From Muraenolepis orangiensis (Eukaryota > Chordata > Actinopteri > Gadiformes > Muraenolepididae), in the NCBI GenBank assembly GCA_027704905.1, contig JANIIK010000500.1:292001-356000 (forward strand): DNA of 64,000 bases, written 5' to 3'. The notes under the pieces are model-generated. The model saw nothing but the letters and a program-made list of their open reading frames with translations. It did no database searches and had not been told where the DNA came from. The translations under genes and the position numbers were made by a program. Below are positions 27,471 to 37,191 of this stretch, piece by piece (the first letter of the stretch is position 1; the number at the start of each line of letters is the position of its first letter).

Positions 27471-28723
27471 AAATGATTCACTAAACATATCTATCAAAAC
27501 ATGGGCTAATTTCTGTTGAAACTTCCTGTAAAATTCTAGTGGATAGCCGTCCGGCCCCGGACATTTTCCGCCTTGCATCGATGTAATAGCAACAGAAAGT
27601 TCAGCAGCAGTTACTGGCTTCTCCAAATCTTCAGTCATATCAGGATGTACCAACGGAACTTCGAGAGTAGCAACATTTTTTTCCAAATCCTGCGTGTCCG
27701 AACCGGTTTCAGATGTGTACAACGAAGCATAATAGTCTCTAAACTCATCATTAATTTTTTGGGGGTCGATCGTGATATCCGAGGATGTTTGGATTCTGGG
27801 AATCTGGTGAGAGGAAACATTCTGTCGTAATTGATGGACCAGTAATCTGCCAGCTTTGTCACCCTGTTCGTAATAATTACTTCTGGCCTTAAGAAGAAGT
27901 TCAGCAGCCTGGTCTGCGGTCAACGTATTGAATTCTGATTCCTTATGTGTTCCTTATACACATCTGGAGTCGGTGAAACGGAATAGAGGTCATCCAGCTG
28001 AGCAATACGCCTCATTAGTTCAGTTAATCTCTCGCTCTTCCGTTTCCTCTCATGGCTTACATAGGAAATTATTTGCCCTCTAATATAAGCTTTCAATGTC
28101 TCCCACAACACAGATGAAGAAATGTCCAGAGTCTTGTTAATACTAAGAAATACATAAATTTGGTTGTAAATCAGCTCTGTAAAATTTTCATCCGAAAGCA
28201 AACGTGTTTAAACGCCATGGGGTTTGCGTGTGTACAGAACCCTTAAATCTGATACTCATAACGACAAGGGCGTGGTCCGAAATAACTGTAGCCCCATATG
28301 AACAGGAACTCACGGAAGGGAGGAGCCTGTCATCTACCATAAAGTAGTCTATCCGAGTGAACGTATGGGAGAAAAGGAGTAAGCTTTACCGGTGGGGTTA
28401 AAGAAGCGCCAGGGATCCGTTATTGCAAACTCACTCATAAAGTCTCTAATGGTCTTAGCAGACCCTGAAGGCGGAGCAGTCTTCTTGGAGGAGCGGTCCA
28501 GCTGTGGACTAAGCTAACAATTAAAGTCACCACCTAAGATAAGGAAGTGTGAGGATGTCAGGAAGGTTAGAAAAGAGCTGCCGAAATCATCCCACATCAT
28601 CCCAGTTAGGAGCGTACACATTCACCAGTAGGACAGGGTGTGATATATCTTAACAGTAACAATCAGGTATCGGATCAGAAACCATCTGAGAGAAAGTAAA
28701 GGGAACCGATTTGTGTATCAAAA

Positions 28724-28870
28724 TAGCAACTCCTCTAGACTTGATAGCAACTCCTCTAGACTTGATACCAACTCCTCTAGACTTGATACCAACTCCTCTA
28801 GACTTGATAGCAACTCCTCTAGACTTGATACCAACTCCTCTAGACTTGATACCAACTCCTCTAGACTTGC
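28724..28870 (-). repeat. 21-bp tandem repeat inside L1 endonuclease frame
   Basis: Seven tandem units of 21 bp (TTGATAGCAACTCCTCTAGA-C and variants with ACC). Each encodes SRGVAIK or SRGVGIK, an in-frame expansion of the segment preceding AILIHKSVPF. Confidence 0.95.
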
Positions 28871-29984
28871 TGTGGAACGATGAATAGTAAGCATGTCCAA
28901 TCCATCCATTCCTAATTCTAGAAAAAACAGATGGTTTGAAGTGTGTTTCCTGAAGATAAATCACTTGAGCCCCCAAATATTGAAGATGGCGCATGACTCT
29001 GGTGCGCTTTACTGGGGAATTGAGTCCTTTGCAATTCCAACTAGTAAACTTGAGGGCGCTCCCATCAGGGTGTTGAATTAACCTGGGCTGGACCATTTAA
29101 AGCTAATGAGGAAGTATGAAGGACCGGCGGCATAACCAACAAAACAAAGTGCAACGATGAATACAATAAAAGTAAAACCAAAATACATACAAGACGAGAA
29201 CATGAAACATACAGAACCCAGCCCCCCAGCCCACCCCAGCACAGCAATCTCCCCAAACGAGATGCCGCGTGCAAAACCCAAACTAACAACTAGGCCTAAA
29301 CCTAAACGCTCCAAGGTAGCCCTATAAACACAATAGCGCTACCTGAGTTAAAGTGACAAATAAAGAATTAACAAATGTACATTGTACAAACCACTGTGTA
29401 TAAGTTACCCATAATTGAACTAACAACTAGTGTAAAGAGGTATCCGTAGTGGCCCAATGTATAATACAAAAATAAACAATAGTAACAATATATATATATA
29501 TATATATTATTTTTATTTATTTATTATTATCTATAAATCAGAACTCGGTCACGTGGACAAGGCAGGGCACTTGGGAAATGTAATCCACACTAATGTAAAC
29601 AGACTCTAGCAAACTCTAGCAATCTCCAGCTGAAGAATGAAAGACCAACATATAACTGTTTTAAAACAGTTACAGGCAGTCTATTTATAATTCTTATTGA
29701 CAAAGTCAGTGGCCACCGTAGGATCTTCAAACCTGTGTGACGTTCCATTCGGCATGGTGATCTTGAGAGTCGCCGGGAAGAGGAGACCAAACTTCACATT
29801 TGGGTAGGAGTGCAGAGTGCGCTTTACTTGGACAAACGCAGCTCGCTTCTTGGCAACGGAGGATGTATAGTCCGGGAAAATGGAGATTCTCTTGCCATTG
29901 TAGAGAAGAGGAGAGGATTCTCCCGCCCGCTGTAGGATCTGACTCCGGATGTGAAAGAAGTGTACCCTTACAAGAGGAGTAGAT

Positions 29985-30305
29985 CTTCTTCTTCTTCTTT
30001 CGTGTAACGTCAGGTGTCCAACTCGGTGTCGTGTAGCCATGCCCGCATCTCTGGTCCTAGGTCGAAGAGGCTGGCTTCCGAGGGTGGTCTATATAAGGGG
30101 CAGATGGTGATTATATGGTCGGCGGTCTGGTCAGGGTCACCGCACTCGCATACCGCACTGTCCGCCAAGCCCCACGTCTTGAGTTGAAGCACTGACAGGC
30201 CTGGGTTTTGGACGGTCGGGATGACGGCCCGTCCGCCGATCCTAAGCCTGCCAGCTCGACGTTTGGTTGGCGACATTAGTTTCACAAGTTGGTCTTGCAC
30301 CATTT
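29985..30305 (-). pseudogene. LINE ORF2 C-terminal fragment with CCHC-like motif
   Basis: The frame reads VQNPGLSVLQLKTWGLADSA followed by CECGDPDQTADHIITICPLY, a Cys/His motif at the C-terminus of a LINE ORF2. It ends MRAWLHDTELDT and a (GAA)n-type tail. Embedded in L1 ORF1. Clade not determined. Confidence 0.65.
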
Positions 30306-30344
30306 CTTGTTACTTGCGGAGGAGGAGGCCACGTGGAGGCTGTC

Positions 30345-31231
30345 GTCTTCTTCTCAGTGGAGTAGATAAAGGTGTGGATGAAGCGCAACTTCCTTCAATT
30401 AAACAGCTCCAAGACTGAAGCCATTCTAGTTGGCACTCCACATCAGGTCCTTTCATCCTCCATCACCAGCATCACCTTCTCCGGTCAGAACATTTCACTC
30501 TCATCAACTGTCACCAATCTGGGTGTTAAAATGGATCCTCACCTGACCTTTGAGGCCCACATCAAACAAACATGCAAGACCTCCTTCTACCACCTCAGAA
30601 ATATTGCTAAACTCCGCCCCACACTCTCGTCTGTCAGATGCTGAAAAGTTTGTCCACGCCTTTGTCTCCTCCAGGCTAGACTACTGTAACGCACTTCTCA
30701 TTGGGATTCCTAGCAAGAACATCAAGAAGCTGCAGTACATCCAGAACAGCGCTGCTAGGATCCTGATGAGAGTGAGGAAGTATGAGCACATCACGCCCAT
30801 ACTCAAATCATTGCACTGGCTCCCGGTCTCACTCAGGATTTACTACAAAATCACCCTCTTCACCTATCAGTGCATTCATGGAAATGCTCCCTCATACATC
30901 AAAGAACTTCTCACCCCACAAACCTCCATGAGGAGCCTACGCTCTGAAAAGGCAAACCTCCTCCTTCCCCCCAGGACTGAAAACCCTGGGAGACCGAGCC
31001 TTCTGCTCCGCTGCTCCGAGACTGTGGAATGCCCTACGAAACCAGCTGAGGACACCACAGACTGTGGATGTTTTTAAAAAAGGCCTAAAAACACATATTT
31101 TTAGAATAGCCTTTCACTAGATTTTAAAAAAAACCCCACTGGTTGCCATGCCGGCATAAACATTGCTGCTTTTATTCTGTTTTATTTAAACCATTTTTTA
31201 CTCTGTTTTATTATTATTATTATTATTATTA
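30345..31231 (+). mobile_element. L2/CR1-type LINE 3' end, inserted head-on in L1 ORF1
   Basis: Two plus-strand frames: LNSSKTEAILVGTPHQVL, VTNLGVKMDPHLTFEAHIKQ, then SRLDYCNALLIGIPSKNIKK, LQYIQNSAARILMRV and LKSLHWLPVSLRIYYKITLF. A frameshift lies near 30640. The end is a (TTA)n tail at 31208-31231. Different family from the UnaL2-tailed copies. Confidence 0.8.
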
Positions 31232-31841
31232 TTTCAACAAAGGGCCGAGGTGGGTTCCCCTCCCCAGGCCTCTCTCGCAGGGTCCGATGGGCACGGTCGA
31301 GTAGAGGCTTCTCGTCCAGCTTGAGCAAGTCCCGGAGCAGCTGCACGACGAAATCAGTGGCACGGGGTCCCTCCAGTTCCTCTGGTATACCCATCACGCG
31401 TATGTTATTCCTCCGGGACCTGCCCTCAAGATCCTCACATTTATCATCCAAGCGTTTCACTTGCAAAGTAAGCATGCCAACTGTAGCTTCCAGCTCGTCT
31501 ATCCAAGTGCTGTGGTCAGCAGCAGCCTGCTACAGATCTCGCATCGTCGCCTCGTGTGCCTCCACTGCGCGCTCAAGTGGTTCAACTGAGCTCTTCTGTT
31601 CTTGTCTCACAGACAATATTTCAGAGCGCAGATTCACGGCCGATGCATCAATTTTCCCAAATATGTCATTTTTGAGAGACTCCATCGACTGTAGCAGCGA
31701 GGCATCTAGGGTGCCACTAGCAACGTTGGCAGTAGCAACGCTAGCCGAGTCAGGAAAATGCGAGGCTTTGCGGCCGCCTTTCGCGGGGTCTTGTTGCCGA
31801 GTCATGACAACCTCAGTACTGGGATCTGCCTTCGGAGGCAC

Positions 31842-32439
31842 TCATCAGCAACTTCAATGGCTTTGTTCAGTCTAATCCAATAATCCTCTAAGCTACGTGG
31901 CACAGTGCCATAAAAGTATTTCATAGGCATGCTGCAATATGTGAGCTCACTGAAGTCGCGTTACAGAATATCAAATATTGTGGTGGGAAGCTCAGCCCGA
32001 CTACCTCAAGGGCGACTGCGGAGTGATACCTTCACCACAGCCCTTGCCCAAACAGCAAATTTGCTCAGACTTCTCACCATCAGAACTGCAGGCTGTACTG
32101 CTCATGTAGCTCTTGACCATGTCCTTCCACTCATGAATAGAAAAAGTGTTGTGCCACACACGGATCGTAACTGGCGGAACCCCTAGGAAGTACAGACAGA
32201 GTCGGAGACGAAAAAGGAGTTTAAAACCTGTAGGTACCTTTATTGTCTTTATTGTCCGTGAACACAGGAGCCAGCTGGTCAGTGCAGGTCTTGAAGACAC
32301 AGGATGTAACTCAGTCTAATGTGGCTGCCTTCCCCACCTTCACTGTCCTGAAGGTCCTGCAAACCTCGGAGAATTGTACAACGTAGTTCTCTGGGTGAAT
32401 GTTCAATGTGTTGATAGTTCCAACTTTCAAACTGCATAC
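31842..32439. other. no gene recognised
   Basis: Upstream of the L1 ORF1 start; the proximal part may be the L1 5' UTR. Frames have no recognisable motif. Confidence 0.4.
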
Positions 32440-32575
32440 ACATCCGGGTCAGTGCTCTTGAATATACTTCCAGCCCACCCTGTAGATGTAGTAAGGCATC
32501 TTGCATTTTGGCAATACATTTTTTTAAGTTGCAGTAGTTAAAGTCCCTCACTACGATGGGGACTTCAATTTACAC
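32440..32575 (-). pseudogene. small Rex1/L2-like LINE fragment
   Basis: The minus strand reads DFNYCNLKKCIAK then MQDALLHLQGGLEV, matching VGDFNHCN and DDALLHLQGGLEI of the LINE at 43240-44640, but with the sequence between them deleted. Confidence 0.6.
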
Positions 32576-32769
32576 TCAAATTACAGTACCGGTTCTTTGT
32601 AGAACAGACGATATACAACGCAAACATATCTAAATATATTTCTATACAGTATAGCTCCACGATAATCAACTTTAAGTAGCGAATGTTATTGGAGTGTGCT
32701 ATCCTGGTTGTCTGGTCCCAAGATGTCAGTCTCTCCTGGTCCTTGTCTGGTTTGTTTCACGGGTTAGGT

Positions 32770-32964
32770 TTGGACCCAAATGCAGCACACGGACAACAAG
32801 GACAGATAGTGATATTTATTGTAAATATCACACAGAGAGGGGCAGGCAGAGACGTAGTCGGGGACAGGCAGGTGATCAGGAACCTGGCTTGGTAGACAAA
32901 CCAGGCAGGGACAGGCAGAGGCGTAGACGGGGACAGGCAGGTGATCAGGAACCGGGCTTGGTAG
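32770..32964. repeat. GGGGACAGGCA-type tandem repeat block
   Basis: Begins GACCCAAATGCAGCACACGG and contains two imperfect copies of a unit around GGGGACAGGCAGGTGATCAGG. A sequence with the same plan flanks the hAT element and leads into the minisatellite at 46981. Confidence 0.65.
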
Positions 32965-33386
32965 TGTGACAACCCCATCCCTCTCCTACAGGTTAACTCA
33001 GGGATATACCTGAGTATCTCGTTTAACCTGTCTGTCATCCACAGCTTGTCAATCAGACACACCCTAATCAGGTGTGTCAGGAGGAAGAGGCACACCGGTA
33101 TAAAAGGACTGGCTTCTCCATTGTTGGTCTCTCTCCTCCAAGCTGGTCATGACATTTTGTTTTGGTGCATTTGGGTTATTTGTTTCTCAGAGTATCACTT
33201 ACACGCACCATACCCCGACTCACCCATGCACTCACTACATTACTGATATTACTGATCCATTCATTCTTTAATTCCCGTTGTTGGTAAATAGTTTAATAGC
33301 GTAATTAAATTACTTTTCTTTAAAACTCCTCAAGTACTTGTGTGGTCTCCCTTGTTTTGTCTGTACCCTGAGTTTGGTTCATGACA
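32965..33386 (+). repeat. 5' LTR of Gmr1-like copy B
   Basis: Runs from TGTGACAACCCC to GGTTCATGACA (422 bp). It carries a TATA-like GGTATAAAAGGACTGG at about 33098 and matches the 3' LTR at 36566-36895 over the last 330 bp. The 5' boundary is set by the TG just before the match to general LTR layout, so it is less certain than the 3' boundary. Confidence 0.75.
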
Positions 33387-33389
33387 GAA

Positions 33390-33407
33390 TGGGGGCTCGT
33401 TTCATTT
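33390..33407 (+). promoter_or_regulatory. primer binding site, tRNA-Pro-like
   Basis: TGGGGGCTCGTTTC begins three bases after the LTR. From memory, the tRNA-Pro site of gammaretroviruses begins TGGGGGCTCGTCC, so the first 11 bases match. Confidence 0.65.
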
Positions 33408-34131
33408 TGGTGGACCTTTGGTTTAATTGATTCGTTTGTTGGCTTTTGGCTTAGTTTGTAGTGGTGGAATCTGATTTTGGACTTTCTTGGTAAGTAACAC
33501 TTCGGAAAGTTTATTCCATACCACATTTTGATTGTGAAGTTATTCACTAGTTAGTAATTGCATGTTTGTTTTTACATGCAAATAGTTTGGGAGTAATTGG
33601 TTTGTTTGTTTGATTGGTTTGGAGGAGAACAGCTTGGTCAGTAATTAGGCCCTAAGTGGGAGTGTGGTGAATCCTCTCCTCTGTGGACATACAGCACATG
33701 GTGAGTATGGCTTTTTGAGTGCTATTTAGTTTGTTTAAAAGTGTTAGTGAGAAACCCTGGTTAGTTAGGCGCCGAGTGGGCCAGCTGTATTGAATCATCA
33801 GTACTTCCAACAGTCCATTACTTTATTATTTTGCCTTTTTTTGGTTTTGAGGTAATCCTGGGTGGAGACTTGGGTCTCTGTCGAGGGTACGCTTCCAGAC
33901 CTTATGGTTGTGGAGTTCAGCGTTTAAAGTGGCCTTGAGCCCGGCACGCCTCAAAGAAGACGGTTAGGTTAAGGTAGTTATGTGGGTAGGTAGGGAACCA
34001 GGGTTGCTCAAATACAAATATCATTGTATATGGTTAGGGATTGGCACTCAGGAAGTTTTGCTCACCATGCTTGTATTCTGTGTAAGTAGTGGTATGCTAC
34101 TTGTTGGGTAGTAGTGACGAGTGCTTTAAAT
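33408..34131 (+). other. leader between PBS and gag, copy B
   Basis: About 720 bp with no coding sequence recognised; T/G-rich. Confidence 0.5.
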
Positions 34132-35336
34132 ATGGCTTCCATTGTGAAAGACTTTATACACACTCCTTCAATGGAGTTATTGAATCAGTGTACAAAGGAA
34201 CACCTGCTAAAAATTGCTGAGCACTTTGAGATTGAGGTGACTGATAAACGGTTGAAGGAAGATGTGAAAGTATTGTTGAGAGACACATTGGTGGAAAGGG
34301 AGATTTTGTTTGTTGATGTAGATAAACCTGTCATTTCACCTAGAGTGACCCCTGAAGCTTTGACCTTTGAACAGCAAAAGGATTCTTAATAAAATTCTTA
34401 ATTCTTAGGATGGAACAGAATTAAAGGCCAAATACAATTGGAGATGGAACACATTAAGTTGAGGCAAATAATTGAGGGAAAAATGTCCTCCGGGGTCACT
34501 GGTCAGGAGGAAAATACATTTAATGTGGGATCTAACCGGCAACCGCTTCCCCAGTTCACAGAAAAGGATCCAGACCTGTTTTTTTCTTTGTTTGAGCGGG
34601 TGGCAAATGCCAAAGAGTGCACTTTGTTGATGCAGTGTGTCCTCACAGGAAAGGCACAAGAGGCCTATGCTTCGTTGACTGTAGCAGACAGTAAGATCTA
34701 TGCCACAGTTAAAACTATAGTGTTGCGTGCATAAGAGTTGGTCCCCGAAGCATATGGGCAACGTTTTAGGAATTGGGAAAAGAAGGAGAACCAGACTCAT
34801 GTTGAATTTGTCCGTGATCTGGTTGTTCAGTTTAATCGATGGTGTTCGGCGTCAGAGGTTACAACTTTTCAAGAACTGTCTGATTTAGTAATACTGGAGC
34901 AAATAGAAAATGGTGTGCCATATAGTATTGCTACTTACTTAAACGAACGAAAGGTAAAAACTCCACAGGAAGCAGCTGATGAATATAGTTTAATTCATAA
35001 ACGTACATTTGCCGAAGCAAGTGGTAGTGTGCAGCAGAATAGATTTCCTCCGCGCATGGACAGACGTTTTGGGTCAAATGTGGATTCGGTTTATTCCAGG
35101 CCTGATCATAGTTTGTGGAAGGATGATAGTTGTCATTACTGCCAGCGCAAAGGGCACTGGAAAAATGAATGTCCTGCACTTAAAGACAAAGCAAGGTTTT
35201 CTGGCAGGCCGCAAGTAAAGCCTGCGGCTTTGGCTACCCAGGTTTCCTTGGTCCATTTAGCGCTCCAAACGGAGGGACACTCTGTGGTCCATTGTCCTAC
35301 TCTATGTGAGTCAAAAAACAGGGGATTATGCAGCAT
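34132..35336 (+). pseudogene. gag of Gmr1-like copy B
   Basis: The start codon at 34132 opens MASIVKDFIHTPSMELLNQC, the gag N-terminus lost from copy A. The frame ends at 34389, shifts, and resumes as LEMEHIKLRQIIEGKM. The in-frame TAA at about 34735 is shared with copy A. The second half ends with the zinc knuckle CHYCQRKGHWKNEC. Deletions relative to copy A remove KWSDE and AMLA; copy A in turn lacks about 10 residues present here before the protease. Confidence 0.85.
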
Positions 35337-36559
35337 TTATTTCAGAGGGTTACGTGTCCATACCTGGGAAGGAGAAAGTGGCAGTTAAAATATTGAGAGA
35401 TACTGGCGCGCTACATACGTTTGTCTGTGACTCGGTTCTTCCATTCACCTCTGATACAGACACCGGAGATGTCATTTTGATGCAGGGTATGGGTATGAAT
35501 ATTATTCCAGTACCGGTGCATAGAATGGAGATAGTCTGCGGGTTTGTCACTAGAGAAGTGAGGGTAGGAGTGCACCCAGCTCTGCCTGTGGAAGGGGTGG
35601 ACATCATTCTGGGGAATGACCTGGCAGGAGATAGAGTTTGGGCAGAGGCGCCACCACCCAGGTTCCGGCACCCCTTACTTCGAAGTCAAAAGATGAAAGA
35701 GTAGAGTCTGAACCTGAAAAAGAGTGGTTCCCAGCGTGCGCAGTGACTCGAGCGATGGGTCGGCTGAAGGATGAGTCTGCTCAACAAGTAAAAGCAGAGG
35801 GAAAGGCTGTAATAATACCGGTGCCTCTTGAGTCAATATCTCATAGTGACTTGGTTCGGGAACAAAAATCTGACCTTTCTCTGAAGACTTGTTTTGAGTT
35901 GGTGTCTCCTGTGGGGGACATGGAAAATGCGGCTCAAGGTTATTTTGGAAAAAATGGTGTCCTGTTGCGAAAATGGTGTGCACAGGGGGATAACTTTGTG
36001 GGTAAACCGATTGTGCAGATTGTGGTGCCTACTAGGTTCAGAGAAACGGTCGTGAAAGCAGCGCATAATGATGTGGCTGGTCATATGGGTGTTCAGAAAA
36101 CTTACTCGGATCCTGGATCATTTATTTTGGCCACGTATGAAAACGGAAGTATCTGCATTCATTAAAACTTGCCACACCTGTCAGCTGACGGGAAAGCCCA
36201 ATCAGTCAATAAGTCCGGCACCACTGTGTCCTATTCCAGCTTTGGACCAGCCTTTTGAGTATTTAGTTATGGATTGTGTAGGTCCGTTGCTGCCCTCAAA
36301 GTCGGGTAACCAATATTTGTTAACTTTGATGTGTTAGGCTACCCGCTATCCAGCAGCTTACCCGTTGTGTTCTATTACAGCCAAGTCTGTGATGAAAGCA
36401 CTGTCTCAGTTCATTTCAGTATTTGGCATTCCCAAAGTCATACGAACTGATCAAGGTTCCAATTTTTGCTCTCGATTGTTTGCTCAGGTTTTGCAACAGC
36501 TTCAGATTAAGCACAACCTGTCATCGGCCTATCATCCTCAAAGTCAAGGTTGTTTAGAG
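35306..36559 (+). pseudogene. protease and integrase of Gmr1-like copy B, truncated
   Basis: Protease with ILRDTGALHTFVCDS, then a frameshift near 35650 (a small deletion removes residues present in copy A), the H2C2 region AAHNDVAGHMG, and the integrase core in three pieces: MDCVGPLLPSKS, a stop at 36336, and IRTDQGSNFCSRLF. The core ends at GCLE, the third catalytic residue, where the 3' LTR begins. Confidence 0.85.
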
Positions 36560-36565
36560 GGGGGG

Positions 36566-36895
36566 GCACACCCTATTCAGGTGTGTCAGGAGGAAGAGGC
36601 ACACCGGTATAAAAGGACTGGCTTCTCCATTGTTGGTCTCTCTCCTCCAAGCTGGTCATGACATTTTGTTTTGTTTCATTTGGTTTATTTGTTTCTCATA
36701 TTATCACTTACACGCACCACACACTGACTCATCCATGCACTCACTACATTACTGATATTACTGATCCATTCATTCTTTAATTCCCTTTGTTTGTAAATAG
36801 TTGAATAGCATAATTAAATTACTTTTCTTTAAAACTCCTCAAGTACTTGTGTGGTCTCCCTTGTTTTGTCTGTACCTTGAGTTTGGTTCATGACA
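36566..36895 (+). repeat. partial 3' LTR of Gmr1-like copy B
   Basis: Matches 33056-33386 of the 5' LTR, starting at CACACCCTATTCAGG and ending GGTTCATGACA, with about a dozen differences. The first 90 bp of the LTR are missing together with the 3' half of the coding region. Confidence 0.85.
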
Positions 36896-37013
36896 CAGAC
36901 ACTCGCACACACACACTCGCAGACACACACACACACTCGCAGACACACACACACTCGCAGACACCCACACTCGCATACACCCACACACACCCACACTCGC
37001 AGACACACGCAGA
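36896..37013. repeat. (ACACTCGCAG)-type satellite between inverted LTRs
   Basis: About 118 bp of CA-rich repeats with CTCGCAG interruptions. It forms the loop between two oppositely oriented LTR ends. Confidence 0.85.
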
Positions 37014-37191
37014 TGTCATGAACCAAACTCAAGGTACAGACAAAACAAGGGAGACCACACAAGTACTTGAGGATTTTTAAAGAAAAGTAATTTAATTATG
37101 CTATTAAACTATTTACTTAACTGTTAAACTATTAACAACGGGAATTAAAGAATGAATGGATCAGTAATATCAGTAATGTAGTGAGTGCATG
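37014..37191 (-). repeat. inverted LTR fragment of the Gmr1-like family
   Basis: Starts TGTCATGAACCAAACTC, the reverse complement of the LTR 3' end, and continues to GTGAGTGCATG, covering the last 180 bp of the LTR. Confidence 0.85.

Larger units (their letters stand above)
23370..29096 (-). pseudogene. L1 ORF2 (endonuclease, RT, C-terminal domain), copy B
   Basis: The endonuclease begins FTSWNCKGLNSPVKRTRVM and has YLQETHFK, both typical of L1. It is distorted by a 21-bp tandem expansion at 28724-28870. The linker and RT start follow (28201-27480): SNYYEQGDKAGRLLVHQL, MQGGKCPGPDGYPLEFYRKF. After the L2 insertion the RT resumes with ISPDQTGFIKN, ISLDAEKAFDRVEWRYLF and TRQGCPLSPLLFALAIEPLS. 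The C-terminal domain (24424-23370) holds CDRCRQAPASHAHMFWSC, a CCHC-like L1 motif. About 90 residues of RT are missing at the L2 insertion site. Several frameshifts and stops are present. Confidence 0.85.
23018..31841 (-). mobile_element. L1-like LINE, roughly full length, copy B, split by insertions
   Basis: In minus-strand order: ORF1 (31841-29681), a spacer of about 580 bp, then ORF2 (29096-23370), a 3' UTR and an A-rich end near 23018-23040. ORF1 is broken by two LINE fragments (29985-30305 and 30345-31231). ORF2 is broken by an L2 element (24961-27470). Without the insertions it would be about 5 kb. Confidence 0.85.
29681..31841 (-). pseudogene. L1 ORF1, copy B, split by two LINE fragments
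   Basis: The N-terminus (31841-31530) starts MPPKADPSTEVVMTRQQ and continues as a coiled-coil-like stretch. The RRM part (31475-31240) has DLEGRSRRNNIRVMGIPEEL and DRAHRTLRERPG. It is cut at about 31232 by a plus-strand LINE. The C-terminal domain (29985-29681) resumes with VHFFHIRSQILQRAGESSP and ends PTVATDFVNKNYK. The insertions separate the two halves by about 1.25 kb. Confidence 0.85.
32965..36895 (+). mobile_element. Ty3-type retrotransposon, Gmr1-like, copy B, with LTRs
   Basis: A 5' LTR, PBS, leader, gag, protease and integrase are followed directly by a partial 3' LTR. The integrase C-terminus, RT and RNase H are deleted at about 36560. Sequence is close to copy A throughout, with small indels in both directions (15-bp and 12-bp deletions in gag here). 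Confidence 0.85.
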
